From positions 1-41,043 of the forward strand of contig JAHFBQ010000003.1 in assembly GCA_023249935.1 (NCBI GenBank): a stretch of DNA of 41,043 nt, written 5' to 3'. Both the position numbers and the translations under genes were made by a program. How positions within the stretch are numbered: the first letter of the stretch is position 1; every line of letters begins with the position of its first letter. The notes under the pieces were generated by a model. That model did no database searches and was not told the DNA's origin. It saw nothing but the letters and a program-made list of their open reading frames with translations. Shown here piece by piece: positions 8,834 through 16,894 of the stretch. Source of the stretch: a bacterium (GTDB lineage: Bacteria > Babelota > Babeliae > Babelales > RVW-14).

Positions 8834-9394
8834 ATGGTTATTAAAAAAGAATCAATTAAAGATTTTTCTGACAATTTTAAAAAGTTGGAGGGGTCGATAA
8901 AGTATTGTAATTATAATATTCTCCTGAATGGAAGAATATTTGATTTTGGGAATGATGGTGTGGATTTTAGTTTGGATAATTTGCGCCAGATATACTTTGA
9001 TAAAGTTTCAGCGCTGTGTACACCAGAAGGACATCATACACATCCAGAAACACTTTATAAGCTGCCTTGCGTTAATGGATCGATAGAAATCAGTAGTTAT
9101 GAGAAAAGCATCTCAGAGATTAATACAGCTCTTTCTTTTGATAATGACGCAGATTTATCTAAATTATCCGACCAAGCACCTGAAACAATAGAAAAGACTC
9201 TGATGTGGCGCCGACAGCTTTTTTGGAAAATCGTAGAGAAATATTTTGATATAGGTGCAACTACGCAGGTTCTTCTACACATAGGGGAATCGAATACCTT
9301 TTTTGGTGATGGAATTATGTGGGATTTTTGCATAATTTATATCAATGACAATTCAAAGAAAGCTCTTGTGCTTTCTGGATGCGCATTTGATTAA
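8834..9394 (+). CDS. Candidate immunity protein for the EndoU toxin
   Basis: I do not recognise this 186-residue protein by family. It has no signal peptide, is acidic and AT-rich, and begins 20 bases after the toxin stop with GAGGG upstream of its ATG. A small cytoplasmic protein directly behind a polymorphic toxin is the usual place for an immunity protein. Its base composition resembles that of the toxin domain rather than the flanking core genes, so the two may have been acquired together. The C-terminal half is rich in aromatic and hydrophobic residues (GDGIMWDFCIIYIND). The function rests on position and composition only. Confidence 0.65.
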   Translation: MVIKKESIKDFSDNFKKLEGSIKYCNYNILLNGRIFDFGNDGVDFSLDNLRQIYFDKVSALCTPEGHHTHPETLYKLPCVNGSIEISSYEKSISEINTALSFDNDADLSKLSDQAPETIEKTLMWRRQLFWKIVEKYFDIGATTQVLLHIGESNTFFGDGIMWDFCIIYINDNSKKALVLSGCAFD

Positions 9395-9560
9395 CATGCC
9401 CAAAGAGAACATACAATTTTTCTAGCTGCAAAGTCTTATCATTCACATTGAATTTTATCGAGTAGTAAAAATCACCCCAACAGCTTGTCGTTCAGGCAAA
9501 AAACTGCTAAACCTTTGTGGTGGTGTCAGTTATGTGGAACTTTAGTTAGAAAGCAAACAG

Positions 9561-10331
9561 ATGAAACAGAGTATGTACACGCGCCTCGCTGCATTGCTCA
9601 TAGGTATGCAGCTTTTTCTTGGCGGCTGCGCCAAAGTAAAAGAACGCGGAGATATGACACTTGATGAACTTAAAACGAAGACTACTGCCCTCCTAAAAAA
9701 ACAGGATTATTCTGAAGCTGCTGAGTACTTACAGCTCATCATCACCAAATTCCCAGAAGATCCAAAGCTTGGCAACTACAAAATCAGCCTTGCTAATTGC
9801 AAATTCAACAATGCCGAATATGAGCCGGCCTACCAGCTCTATGAAAACTTCCATCAATACTATCCAAGCGATAAACGTGCTGAGTACGCCAAGTACAGGG
9901 CAACACTGTGCAAATTCAACCAGTCGCTCAGTTTCGATCGCGACCAAAGCACAACCGAAGCTGCAATGCGCTTACTCAAAAGCTATCAAGACATACCGAC
10001 CTATCAAAAATACCGTACACAAGTAGATAAAATGTACGAAACTTGTGTTCAAAAAATGATCACCAAGGAACTCTACATTTGTAAGTTTTATATCAAGCAT
10101 GGCAAACTGCAGGCGGCAGAAAAGCGATTAGAACAGGCTCGCAAGCTCTACGGCACCCATAAGGATCTTGATGCCTCCTTGCTTTATTTAGAATGCAAAC
10201 TTGAAAGCAAGCGAGGTAACCAGCCTGTTTTTAATGAGAAACTCGATAAGCTCGTTAAGCATTACCCAGATTCTCAATACACGCATATGGCAGAAAATTT
10301 GGTAAAAAAACCGATAGATTTTATTTTTTAG
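9561..10331 (+). CDS. bamD: Outer-membrane assembly lipoprotein BamD
   Basis: BamD is the essential lipoprotein partner of BamA in folding outer-membrane barrels. The 256-residue protein has a lipoprotein signal ending in the lipobox LGGC (Cys23), followed by TPR-like helices with the family patterns KKQDYSEAAEYLQLIITKFP, AEYEPAYQLYENFHQYYPSD and SFDRDQSTTEAAMRLL. The SFDRDQ block matches the typical BamD loop before the third repeat. A later ELYICKFYIKHGKLQAAEKR corresponds to the conserved E-x-x-VA-x-YY-x-x-R region. The ribosome site is weak (AGAAAG). yraN follows after 47 bases. The 166 bases before it (9395-9560) show no gene. Confidence 0.85.
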   Translation: MKQSMYTRLAALLIGMQLFLGGCAKVKERGDMTLDELKTKTTALLKKQDYSEAAEYLQLIITKFPEDPKLGNYKISLANCKFNNAEYEPAYQLYENFHQYYPSDKRAEYAKYRATLCKFNQSLSFDRDQSTTEAAMRLLKSYQDIPTYQKYRTQVDKMYETCVQKMITKELYICKFYIKHGKLQAAEKRLEQARKLYGTHKDLDASLLYLECKLESKRGNQPVFNEKLDKLVKHYPDSQYTHMAENLVKKPIDFIF

Positions 10332-10378
10332 ATTGAGGCCCACACAAGACGACACATATCATCGCAGGAACCAACTCT

Positions 10379-10753
10379 ATGAATTATCGCATCGATGCTG
10401 GACAGCAAGGTGAATCTATCGTCGCCCAACATTTAGAAAAAGAAGGCTATAAAATCATAGACCGCAACTACAGACAACGTTACGGAGAAATAGATCTCAT
10501 AGCTTCACGCGACGAGGTACTTTGCTTTGTGGAAGTCAAAACGCGAAGCACCGAATATTTTCCCACATCGCTTGTCGTGACAAAATCCAAGCAACTAAAA
10601 ATTATTCGTACAGCAAGAAACTATGCGCTAAGAAACGGCATTCGAGATAAAGTTTTACGGTTCGATGTTGCCATTGTCATCGGCTCTGCCGATGCTTTTA
10701 ATATTCGTTATCTGCCGAATGCCTTCACCCATGAGGCAAGACGCCCTTATTAA
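10379..10753 (+). CDS. yraN: YraN family (UPF0102) nuclease-fold protein
   Basis: The full-length 124-residue UPF0102 protein has the restriction-endonuclease-like core visible as YGEIDLIA (E37, D39) followed by FVEVKTR (E52, K54), the D-ExK arrangement. The GEESIV-like N-terminal helix (GQQGESIVAQHLEKEGY) is also typical. The cellular role is not firmly established; a link to Holliday-junction or DNA processing is often proposed. Its 3' end overlaps the 3' end of the convergent ftsI by about 29 bases, so the two genes share coding sequence on opposite strands at their ends and there is no room for separate terminators. Confidence 0.93.
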   Translation: MNYRIDAGQQGESIVAQHLEKEGYKIIDRNYRQRYGEIDLIASRDEVLCFVEVKTRSTEYFPTSLVVTKSKQLKIIRTARNYALRNGIRDKVLRFDVAIVIGSADAFNIRYLPNAFTHEARRPY

Positions 10754-12368
10754 AATCGTGAATCGCTAGTCGCTCAGCTACTTTTTGTGCCAATGGCCCT
10801 ACAACCTCTGCGGCCCACATATGAGCTTTTTCTGGCTCTCTAATACAAGTAACCACAACACGACGATACCCATCTTTAACAACAAATCCTGCAAATGTAT
10901 AGACGTGTTTTGTCGTTGAATAGTGGCCATCAACCACCATTCTCGCCGTTCCAGTTTTCCCCTTGAGCTTAAATCCAGGGATTGGATAACGCGCCCCAAC
11001 TAATTCTAAAATTGATGTTATTTCATCAATGCTTTTTTGTGAATAAAGCGGCTTAGAATTTGCAAAATCAGGCTTTTGACGACCATCTTGAACCAAATAT
11101 GGTTCAACATAATACCCACCATTTGCAATCACAGATAATGCGCGAGCAGACTGCATTAGTGTCACAGTAGCCTCATAACCAAAGGTCATTACCATAACCG
11201 AGAAGCGAGACCATTTATTTGGAGGATTAATGAATCCAGCTCGTTCACCAGGAAAATTCAACTGAGTCTTGCGGCCAAAGCCAACTCGAACTAAGTGGTC
11301 ATATAATTTAGATCCCAAACGTAACCCAACTTTGGCTACAGCAACATTACTCGAGTTCTTCACCGCTTCATAAAAAGGCATCACACCAAGAGTCTTCCAA
11401 TTCTCAACACGTAAACCTTTAATGTTAGTTACCTTGCCCTCACAATCAAATTCCTCGTTATAATCAACAACCCCTTCTTCAAGCCCAGCAAGAGCTGAGA
11501 ACATTTTCATTACCGAGCCCAATTCAAAACATTCAGTTACAGCAACATTTTTGGTCACCGATAAATCAATGCCATTGGTATTATTAGCATCAAATGATGG
11601 ATACGACACCATTGACAAAATCTCACCAGTAAACGGATCCAAAACAATTACAGCCCCCTGAATAGCCTTGAAATGCTCAATCGCCCTTGCAAGATCTTGG
11701 TATAGCAAGAACTGCAATTTGTGATCTATGGTAATACGTACAGCATTACCAGCTACTCCTTCTTTCTCAATTTTTTTATCAAAATAGTAACGCTTAGCAC
11801 GAGCATCCTTTGCAACTCGATACTTGGATGCTTCGCCCGCTAGTTGCTTATCGAGTGCAAGCTCCAGACCGGCAATACCATGATTATCAATATCGGTAAA
11901 CCCTACAACATGGGCTAGTTCCTGAAACGCATAATGACGCACCGATTCATTTGCAAATTGTATACCACTTATTTTCTGCTCTTTAAGCCACTCATGACGC
12001 TCACTCGTCAAGCGCCGCTCCAACCAAAAGAAGTATCTCTCTGGATGATTTAATACCCGCTCTAACACCGCAGGATAGTATCTATGCAGAAAATTAAGCA
12101 GCTCATCTCGATCTAGCGCTGAATGTGGTAAAATAAATGCAGATGGAACCTCTTTATTCAGTACCAGTTGCTGGCCATACCGATCGAAGATACCTCCTCG
12201 TGGATTTGATCCTATCACGCCAACCTGATATTGCTGAGTCGCAAGCGCTTCAAAAAAATCTTGCCGCATTACTTGCACCCAAAACAACCGTGCCAATACC
12301 CCTATGTACACGGCTACGCACGTGACAAAAAGTATCCCAACACGAATTTTATCACCCTTGCGCATCAT
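10725..12368 (-). CDS. ftsI: Septal peptidoglycan transpeptidase FtsI (PBP3-type)
   Basis: This 547-residue class B penicillin-binding protein cross-links septal peptidoglycan. It has a short cytoplasmic start and one membrane helix (about 9-31). Next is the N-terminal dimerisation domain with the RGGIFDRYG signature (about 57-65), then the transpeptidase domain with all three active-site motifs: SVMK (catalytic Ser285, Lys288), SSN (339-341) and KTG (471-473). The ATG at 12368 overlaps the ftsL stop as ATGA, so translation is coupled. The pairing with ftsL and not rodA argues for FtsI rather than the elongation enzyme PBP2. rsmH and murE, which usually flank this pair, are absent here. The 3' end overlaps yraN. 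Confidence 0.93.
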   Translation of the reverse strand: MMRKGDKIRVGILFVTCVAVYIGVLARLFWVQVMRQDFFEALATQQYQVGVIGSNPRGGIFDRYGQQLVLNKEVPSAFILPHSALDRDELLNFLHRYYPAVLERVLNHPERYFFWLERRLTSERHEWLKEQKISGIQFANESVRHYAFQELAHVVGFTDIDNHGIAGLELALDKQLAGEASKYRVAKDARAKRYYFDKKIEKEGVAGNAVRITIDHKLQFLLYQDLARAIEHFKAIQGAVIVLDPFTGEILSMVSYPSFDANNTNGIDLSVTKNVAVTECFELGSVMKMFSALAGLEEGVVDYNEEFDCEGKVTNIKGLRVENWKTLGVMPFYEAVKNSSNVAVAKVGLRLGSKLYDHLVRVGFGRKTQLNFPGERAGFINPPNKWSRFSVMVMTFGYEATVTLMQSARALSVIANGGYYVEPYLVQDGRQKPDFANSKPLYSQKSIDEITSILELVGARYPIPGFKLKGKTGTARMVVDGHYSTTKHVYTFAGFVVKDGYRRVVVTCIREPEKAHMWAAEVVGPLAQKVAERLAIHDFNKGVLPHG

Positions 12369-12646
12369 GACAACGTTCCTGTAAAGGTAATCAGCCTACT
12401 CAATTGCAATTGCGTCATGCCGCATTGCTGCTCTGCCTTTTTTTTAAGCGCCGCATAATCTTTTGCCTGTGCAAGCTCTACTAAAACAGCATTACGCTTT
12501 TTTATAAGTTGCTGATGTTGACGTTCAAGGCGTTGTTTTTCATACTGCAATCCTATGACATAATTTTGCTGGTAAATGCTGCCAAAAACACCAACTATGC
12601 CTAGCACCACTAAACTTTTTAAGAGGAAAAAACGCCGCACTTGCAT
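12365..12646 (-). CDS. ftsL: FtsL-like cell division protein
   Basis: A 93-residue single-pass protein: a short basic cytoplasmic tip (MQVRRFF), one membrane helix (about 7-27), then a heptad-rich coiled coil (QYEKQRLERQHQQLIKKR onward) and a short tail. This is the FtsL/DivIC layout. The sequence is too divergent for a call by similarity alone, but its place directly upstream of ftsI with a 4-base overlap is the standard ftsL position. It would bridge FtsQ/FtsB and FtsW-FtsI in the divisome. GGGAG lies a few bases upstream of the ATG. The gene is divergent from the thioredoxin lipoprotein. Confidence 0.8.
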   Translation of the reverse strand: MQVRRFFLLKSLVVLGIVGVFGSIYQQNYVIGLQYEKQRLERQHQQLIKKRNAVLVELAQAKDYAALKKKAEQQCGMTQLQLSRLITFTGTLS

Positions 12647-12737
12647 AGATCTCCCTTCATTCTTTCTCCCAATCGTAAGAGCATCTTTTTTTATTTTTCC
12701 AGATATTATAATATTACCTTGCAGTGCGATGCTTTAC

Positions 12738-12757
12738 GCGCACGTGCGCATTATAAT
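12738..12757 (+). promoter_or_regulatory. Candidate -10 box with upstream 12-base palindrome, divergent ftsL / thioredoxin region
   Basis: The perfect palindrome GCGCACGTGCGC (12738-12749) is followed two bases later by TATAAT (12752-12757), about 29 bases upstream of the thioredoxin lipoprotein start. No good -35 is seen. A second palindromic box with TATAAT on both strands lies at 12707-12712. The palindrome is a candidate operator or merely a chance GC-rich element. Confidence 0.35.
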
Positions 12758-12785
12758 TTTTACCCGAAAAAAAGGAGTTACCCTC

Positions 12786-13304
12786 ATGACCAAACAATTA
12801 CTCTTGCTGCTACAACTAGTCGTTCTTTTATCCTTGGGCGGTTGTTGTGACTGGTTCAAGAAAAACACCACCGCCGCCAAATCAGAATCTGCTCAAGCAG
12901 AAGCTGAATCCGCGCTGATGCCAAACATTACCAGCGAAGAACATTTTGCGAAATTGCTCAGCGAGACAAACAAGGTCCTTGTCCTTAAAATTGATGCCCC
13001 TTGGTGCTCCGCATGTAAATTTTTACACCCACTCCTTATCGAAGCGGCAAAACAAGCCCCAGAACTTGTCTTTGCTCGCCTTAATATTGATCAGCTCGCA
13101 AACATTGCACAACAACACAACGTAGTCGGCATTCCAACACTGCTCTTCTTTAAGGATGGCAAAGAAATCCAAAACAGCCGCATTGAAGGAGCTGAAGTTA
13201 AAGACTCAAATGAATTATTAGAGAAGATTCGAACATCTGCAAAGCGTGCTGATATTCCCGGAGAAACGATCCCTGCTTCCGAGACAGCAGCACCGCAAGG
13301 TTAA
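12786..13304 (+). CDS. Thioredoxin-fold lipoprotein
   Basis: A 172-residue exported protein. A lipoprotein signal ends in the lipobox SLGGC (Cys20), then comes an Ala/Glu/Ser linker, a thioredoxin domain (about 48-150) with the redox motif APWCSACK (Cys74, Cys77) and the cis-Pro loop VGIPTLLFF, and a low-complexity tail. The CSAC pair is unusual next to CGPC and CGHC. As a membrane-anchored thioredoxin it probably reduces or isomerises disulfides of envelope proteins, an inference from location. I chose the ATG at 12786 because AAAGGAG lies upstream and it starts the lipoprotein signal; an in-frame extension to 12576 would run through the divergent promoter region. A TATAAT box sits at 12752-12757. 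Confidence 0.88.
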   Translation: MTKQLLLLLQLVVLLSLGGCCDWFKKNTTAAKSESAQAEAESALMPNITSEEHFAKLLSETNKVLVLKIDAPWCSACKFLHPLLIEAAKQAPELVFARLNIDQLANIAQQHNVVGIPTLLFFKDGKEIQNSRIEGAEVKDSNELLEKIRTSAKRADIPGETIPASETAAPQG

Positions 13305-13341
13305 TCAGTAATTTTTTATAAACTAAGCGAGAACGTCACTT

Positions 13342-14661
13342 ATGCTTCCTAATCTACAATTCACTAATTCGCTTACGCGAAAAAAAGAGGCTTTTGTCCC
13401 CAAGCAGCCCCCACATATCACCATGTATGTGTGTGGCATTACGCCTTATGACCATGCGCATCTTGGTCATGCACGATGCTATGTAACCTTTGACGTTCTC
13501 GCCCGGTTCCTTATTTTTTTAAACTTCCAAGTCACCTTCGTACGCAACTACACCGATATCGATGACAAAATTATTGTTAAAGCAGAACAAACTGGCCAAT
13601 CGATTGAGCAAGTAGCAACAACCTTTATCAACAGCTATCAAGAAGATATGGCACATCTCAATTGCAAGCAGCCACAGGTTGAGCCAAGAGTCACCACACA
13701 CATTGCTGAAATAATCGATTTTATCGACGGCCTCATAAAATCAAACCACGCTTATTTGGCTGATGGAGACGTTTATTTCGATATCACTACTTATGATAAG
13801 TACGGAACATTGTCAGGCAAAAACCTCCCCGACCTCATAGCTGGAAGCCGCGTTGCTGTTAATTCCGCCAAGCGCAATCCAGGCGATTTCGCCCTTTGGA
13901 AGGGAGCCGAGGACGGTCAATATTGGAAGTCTCCCTGGGGATATGGACGCCCGGGATGGCATATTGAATGTTCTGCAATGGCTAAAAAACATCTTGGCGA
14001 TACTATTGATATTCACGGCGGTGGCATGGATCTATTGTTCCCACATCATGAAAACGAGCGTGCACAAAGCGAAAGCCTTACAGACAAACCACTTGCGCAA
14101 TTATGGTTGCACAATGCTTTTATCAACATCAATAAAGAAAAGATGTCCAAGTCGCTTGGTAATGCCATCAACCTCAAGCAACTTTTTGAGACTATCGATC
14201 CAATGGTTTTGCGATTCTATTTCTTACAACACCATTATCGCACCCCGCTTGATTTTGACATAACTGAATTTGATGGGGTAAAAACCGCTTATAAAAAATT
14301 ATGCAGCATAAAAGATGCTAAACTTCAGCCAACCACACATCAAACCGCCCCAATTACTGATGCAATTATGCAGGCATTACAAGATGACCTCAATACCTCT
14401 AAGGCGCTTGGTATCATTTTTGAACACATGACAAGCATCAAGCAAGATCCTGCGCTATGCTTTCAAGTCATTCATATTTTGCAAAATGTATTTGGCCTCA
14501 CACTTGAATCAATTGCGATCCCACAAGAAATTACTCCTGAAATCACTCATTTATTGCAAGAACGAGAAACAGCACGCAAAAATAAAGAGTGGGCAAAAGC
14601 AGACGCTTTACGGGATAAGCTTACAAAACTCGGATATCAGGTTCAGGATAAAAAAAATTAA
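13342..14661 (+). CDS. cysS: Cysteinyl-tRNA synthetase
   Basis: This class I enzyme charges tRNA-Cys. It is 439 residues, slightly shorter than the usual 460 or so. Visible are the zinc ligand Cys31 in MYVCGITPYD, the HIGH motif as HLGH (40-43), the zinc site ECSAMA, the block IHGGGMDLLFPHHENE, and KMSKS (about 267-271). The C-terminal anticodon-binding part is present but compact. The ribosome site is weak. It lies 37 bases after the thioredoxin lipoprotein and about 38 bases before kup, so a shared transcript is likely. Confidence 0.97.
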   Translation: MLPNLQFTNSLTRKKEAFVPKQPPHITMYVCGITPYDHAHLGHARCYVTFDVLARFLIFLNFQVTFVRNYTDIDDKIIVKAEQTGQSIEQVATTFINSYQEDMAHLNCKQPQVEPRVTTHIAEIIDFIDGLIKSNHAYLADGDVYFDITTYDKYGTLSGKNLPDLIAGSRVAVNSAKRNPGDFALWKGAEDGQYWKSPWGYGRPGWHIECSAMAKKHLGDTIDIHGGGMDLLFPHHENERAQSESLTDKPLAQLWLHNAFININKEKMSKSLGNAINLKQLFETIDPMVLRFYFLQHHYRTPLDFDITEFDGVKTAYKKLCSIKDAKLQPTTHQTAPITDAIMQALQDDLNTSKALGIIFEHMTSIKQDPALCFQVIHILQNVFGLTLESIAIPQEITPEITHLLQERETARKNKEWAKADALRDKLTKLGYQVQDKKN

Positions 14662-14699
14662 TAGCCCCCTGTTACCCTTTACGAAAGGCTGCGTTGTGT

Positions 14700-16541
14700 A
14701 TGATACTTCGTGGGTTTTTTCAGCACTTGCCTTCTGTACCATCGATCACCGGTATTATAAAGTCTATGGGACTTGTTTTTGGTGATATTGGTACCAGTCC
14801 GGTCTATGCTTTAACCGCAGTTTTTCTCACCATACCAATAACAACAGAAAATATTTTCGGTGTGGTATCGCTCATCTGCTGGACTCTACTTCTATTATTT
14901 ATTGTTGAATACACCATGCTAGCCATGAGCTTGAGCAAGAAGGGGGAAGGGGGAACTATCGTACTGCGTGAGATTTTGGCTCCGCTGATAAGAAATAAAA
15001 AAACTGTAACCTTCGTTTCATTCCTTTCATACATCGGACTGTCATTACTTGTCGGTGATGGCGTCATCACCCCAGCAATTAATGTCCTTTCTGCTGTAGA
15101 GGGAGCAAAGCTCATTCCATTTTTTCAAGATATTCCACATTGGTGCCTACTTATAACCGCCTGCTGTATTGCGATAGGATTGTTTTCTATTCAAAAACGA
15201 GGGACAGAAAAGGTTGCTGCTGCTTTTGGTCCAATCATGATTACCTGGTTTTTAGTACTTGCTATATCAGGCATAGTAGCAATTACCACCCAACCAGATA
15301 TTTTAACCGCACTATCCCCCTGGACAGCTTGCTCATTTTTTATCAAACACCCACTTATAGGTTTTTTTGCACTTGGTGATGTTATTTTATGCGCAACAGG
15401 ATGTGAAGCCATGTACGCCGACATGGGACACCTAGGACGTAATCCAATCAGATACGCTGGATACATTGTAGTAGTTGCATTACTACTTGCCTATCTTGGA
15501 CAAGGTGCTTTTTTGCTTAACAACCCCAAAGTTAAATTTGTTTTTTACGAACTCATGTACCAACAGTTAGGTGGTACACTCTATGCAGTTTTTCTCATAC
15601 TTAATTTTTTTGCTTTTGTAATTGCATCACAAGCTATAATCAGCGGCCTATTTTCTATTGTTTATCAGGGAATCACCACAAAAATTTTACCCAAGTTCCG
15701 CGTTGAATACACATCTAGTCACTTTAGATCTCAAATTTATGTTGGCTTTGTAAATTGGGCGTTACTATTCGCCGTCATCATCCTTGTTCTAACATTCCGT
15801 GCATCATACAACCTCACCGTAGCTTACGGCCTAGCAGTCACTGGCACTATGCTTGTTACTGGGACAATGATGTCCATGGTTTTTTACCTTCGTAAAAAAT
15901 ATATTAAGTTTTTCCTCGCCACTATCCTAAGCGGCATAAATTTATGTTTTTTCTTTTCTAACCTCTATAAGATTCCCCATGGTGGCTACATTTCAATCTT
16001 ACTAGCCTTTCTCCCATTTAGCCTCATTATCATCTATACAAGAGGACAGCGACGCATGTACCAAGCATTGCGTCCAAAAAAGCTTGAAGACTTCCTTGAA
16101 AAATATGAAAGCGCCTACCATAACATATCGCACATCAAGGGCAGCGCCCTTTTTTTTACACAGGACCTTAACGCGATTACACCGTTTATCACGCAAACAA
16201 TGTTTAAAAATAACATTATGTACGAGGATAATATTCTCGTAAGCATTGTTACTAGAGATGATCCATTTGGAACTATAAGCTTCTTTAAAGGTGATCTGGC
16301 ACCTGGATTGCGAATTTTTGAAATTCACATGGGCTATCTTGAGATGATTAATATCGATAAAATTTTACTCAGTGCAAATATTCACCCAAAAGTCATTTTC
16401 TATGGGTTAGAAGAGATTGTTACAACCAAACTCATCTGGCGTTTATACGCGCTAATCAAAAAGATTACGCCCAATTTTGTACAGTTTCACAAGCTGCCAC
16501 CTTACAAATTACATGGCGTAGTTACGCTTATTGAAATTTAA
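14700..16541 (+). CDS. kup: Low-affinity potassium transporter Kup
   Basis: Kup/HAK/KUP family proteins import potassium with protons. The 613-residue protein has about 12 hydrophobic helices and the family signature GLVFGDIGTSPVYAL near the N-terminus, followed by GEGGTIVLREIL, LSYIGLSLLVGDGVITPAI and YADMGHLGRNPIRYAGY. The soluble C-terminal part (about 490-613) is present. I prefer the ATG at 14700; a TTG two codons upstream (14694) sits at better spacing from AAAGG and cannot be excluded. A small AT-rich hairpin (AATAAAAA/TTTTTATT, about 16540-16563) follows the stop. Confidence 0.95.
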   Translation: MILRGFFQHLPSVPSITGIIKSMGLVFGDIGTSPVYALTAVFLTIPITTENIFGVVSLICWTLLLLFIVEYTMLAMSLSKKGEGGTIVLREILAPLIRNKKTVTFVSFLSYIGLSLLVGDGVITPAINVLSAVEGAKLIPFFQDIPHWCLLITACCIAIGLFSIQKRGTEKVAAAFGPIMITWFLVLAISGIVAITTQPDILTALSPWTACSFFIKHPLIGFFALGDVILCATGCEAMYADMGHLGRNPIRYAGYIVVVALLLAYLGQGAFLLNNPKVKFVFYELMYQQLGGTLYAVFLILNFFAFVIASQAIISGLFSIVYQGITTKILPKFRVEYTSSHFRSQIYVGFVNWALLFAVIILVLTFRASYNLTVAYGLAVTGTMLVTGTMMSMVFYLRKKYIKFFLATILSGINLCFFFSNLYKIPHGGYISILLAFLPFSLIIIYTRGQRRMYQALRPKKLEDFLEKYESAYHNISHIKGSALFFTQDLNAITPFITQTMFKNNIMYEDNILVSIVTRDDPFGTISFFKGDLAPGLRIFEIHMGYLEMINIDKILLSANIHPKVIFYGLEEIVTTKLIWRLYALIKKITPNFVQFHKLPPYKLHGVVTLIEI

Positions 16542-16563
16542 TAAAAAAAGTGCGTATTTTTAT

Positions 16564-16592
16564 TTGACAAAGGAGTTGAATGCCGGTAAATT
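16564..16592 (+). promoter_or_regulatory. Promoter of tRNA-Gly
   Basis: A perfect TTGACA (16564-16569) and TAAATT (16587-16592) are 17 bases apart. This predicts a transcript start near 16599, about 34 bases before the mature tRNA 5' end. It is the cleanest promoter in the window. Confidence 0.65.
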
Positions 16593-16632
16593 TTGTACTC
16601 GTTAAAGCAATTGAAAATATCGTCGATCTAAC

Positions 16633-16707
16633 GCGGGAATAGCTCAGCGGTAGAGCATTGCCTTGCCAAGGCAAGGGTCGCGGGTTCGAATCCCGTTTCC
16701 CGCTCCA
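16633..16707 (+). tRNA. tRNA-Gly (anticodon GCC)
   Basis: A complete cloverleaf: acceptor GCGGGAA pairs with TTCCCGC; D arm GCTCAGCGGTAGAGC; anticodon stem TTGCC/GGCAA with loop TTGCCAA, giving anticodon GCC; T arm with loop TTCGAAT; discriminator T and an encoded CCA end. It lies alone between kup and the Jag-like gene. The 190 or so bases after it (16708-16894) hold no gene that I can support. Confidence 0.97.
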
Positions 16708-16894
16708 TCTTCATTACCAAGTCGATTACATGACATTTATGCGTGTTCATAGCTCAATTGCATCGCTTTTTTAATTCTGTTAGCTTTTGGGCAAGGGAAT
16801 TGAGCCAGCGCATAAGGCTCCATTCAACCCTAAAGTGTTAGCAGTTGCTGTTCCAACAGTCTTGGGGTAATCCCCGCACGAAAGGTTACAAAGC

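Noticed and set aside
12576..12785. Longer N-terminus for the thioredoxin lipoprotein
   Set aside because: It would add 70 residues across the divergent promoter region and bury the lipoprotein signal, while a good ribosome site precedes 12786.
16580..16642. A 20-codon frame with AAGGAG before its ATG, running into tRNA-Gly
   Set aside because: It overlaps the promoter and the tRNA itself. The short length and stop inside the tRNA make chance much more likely than a leader peptide.
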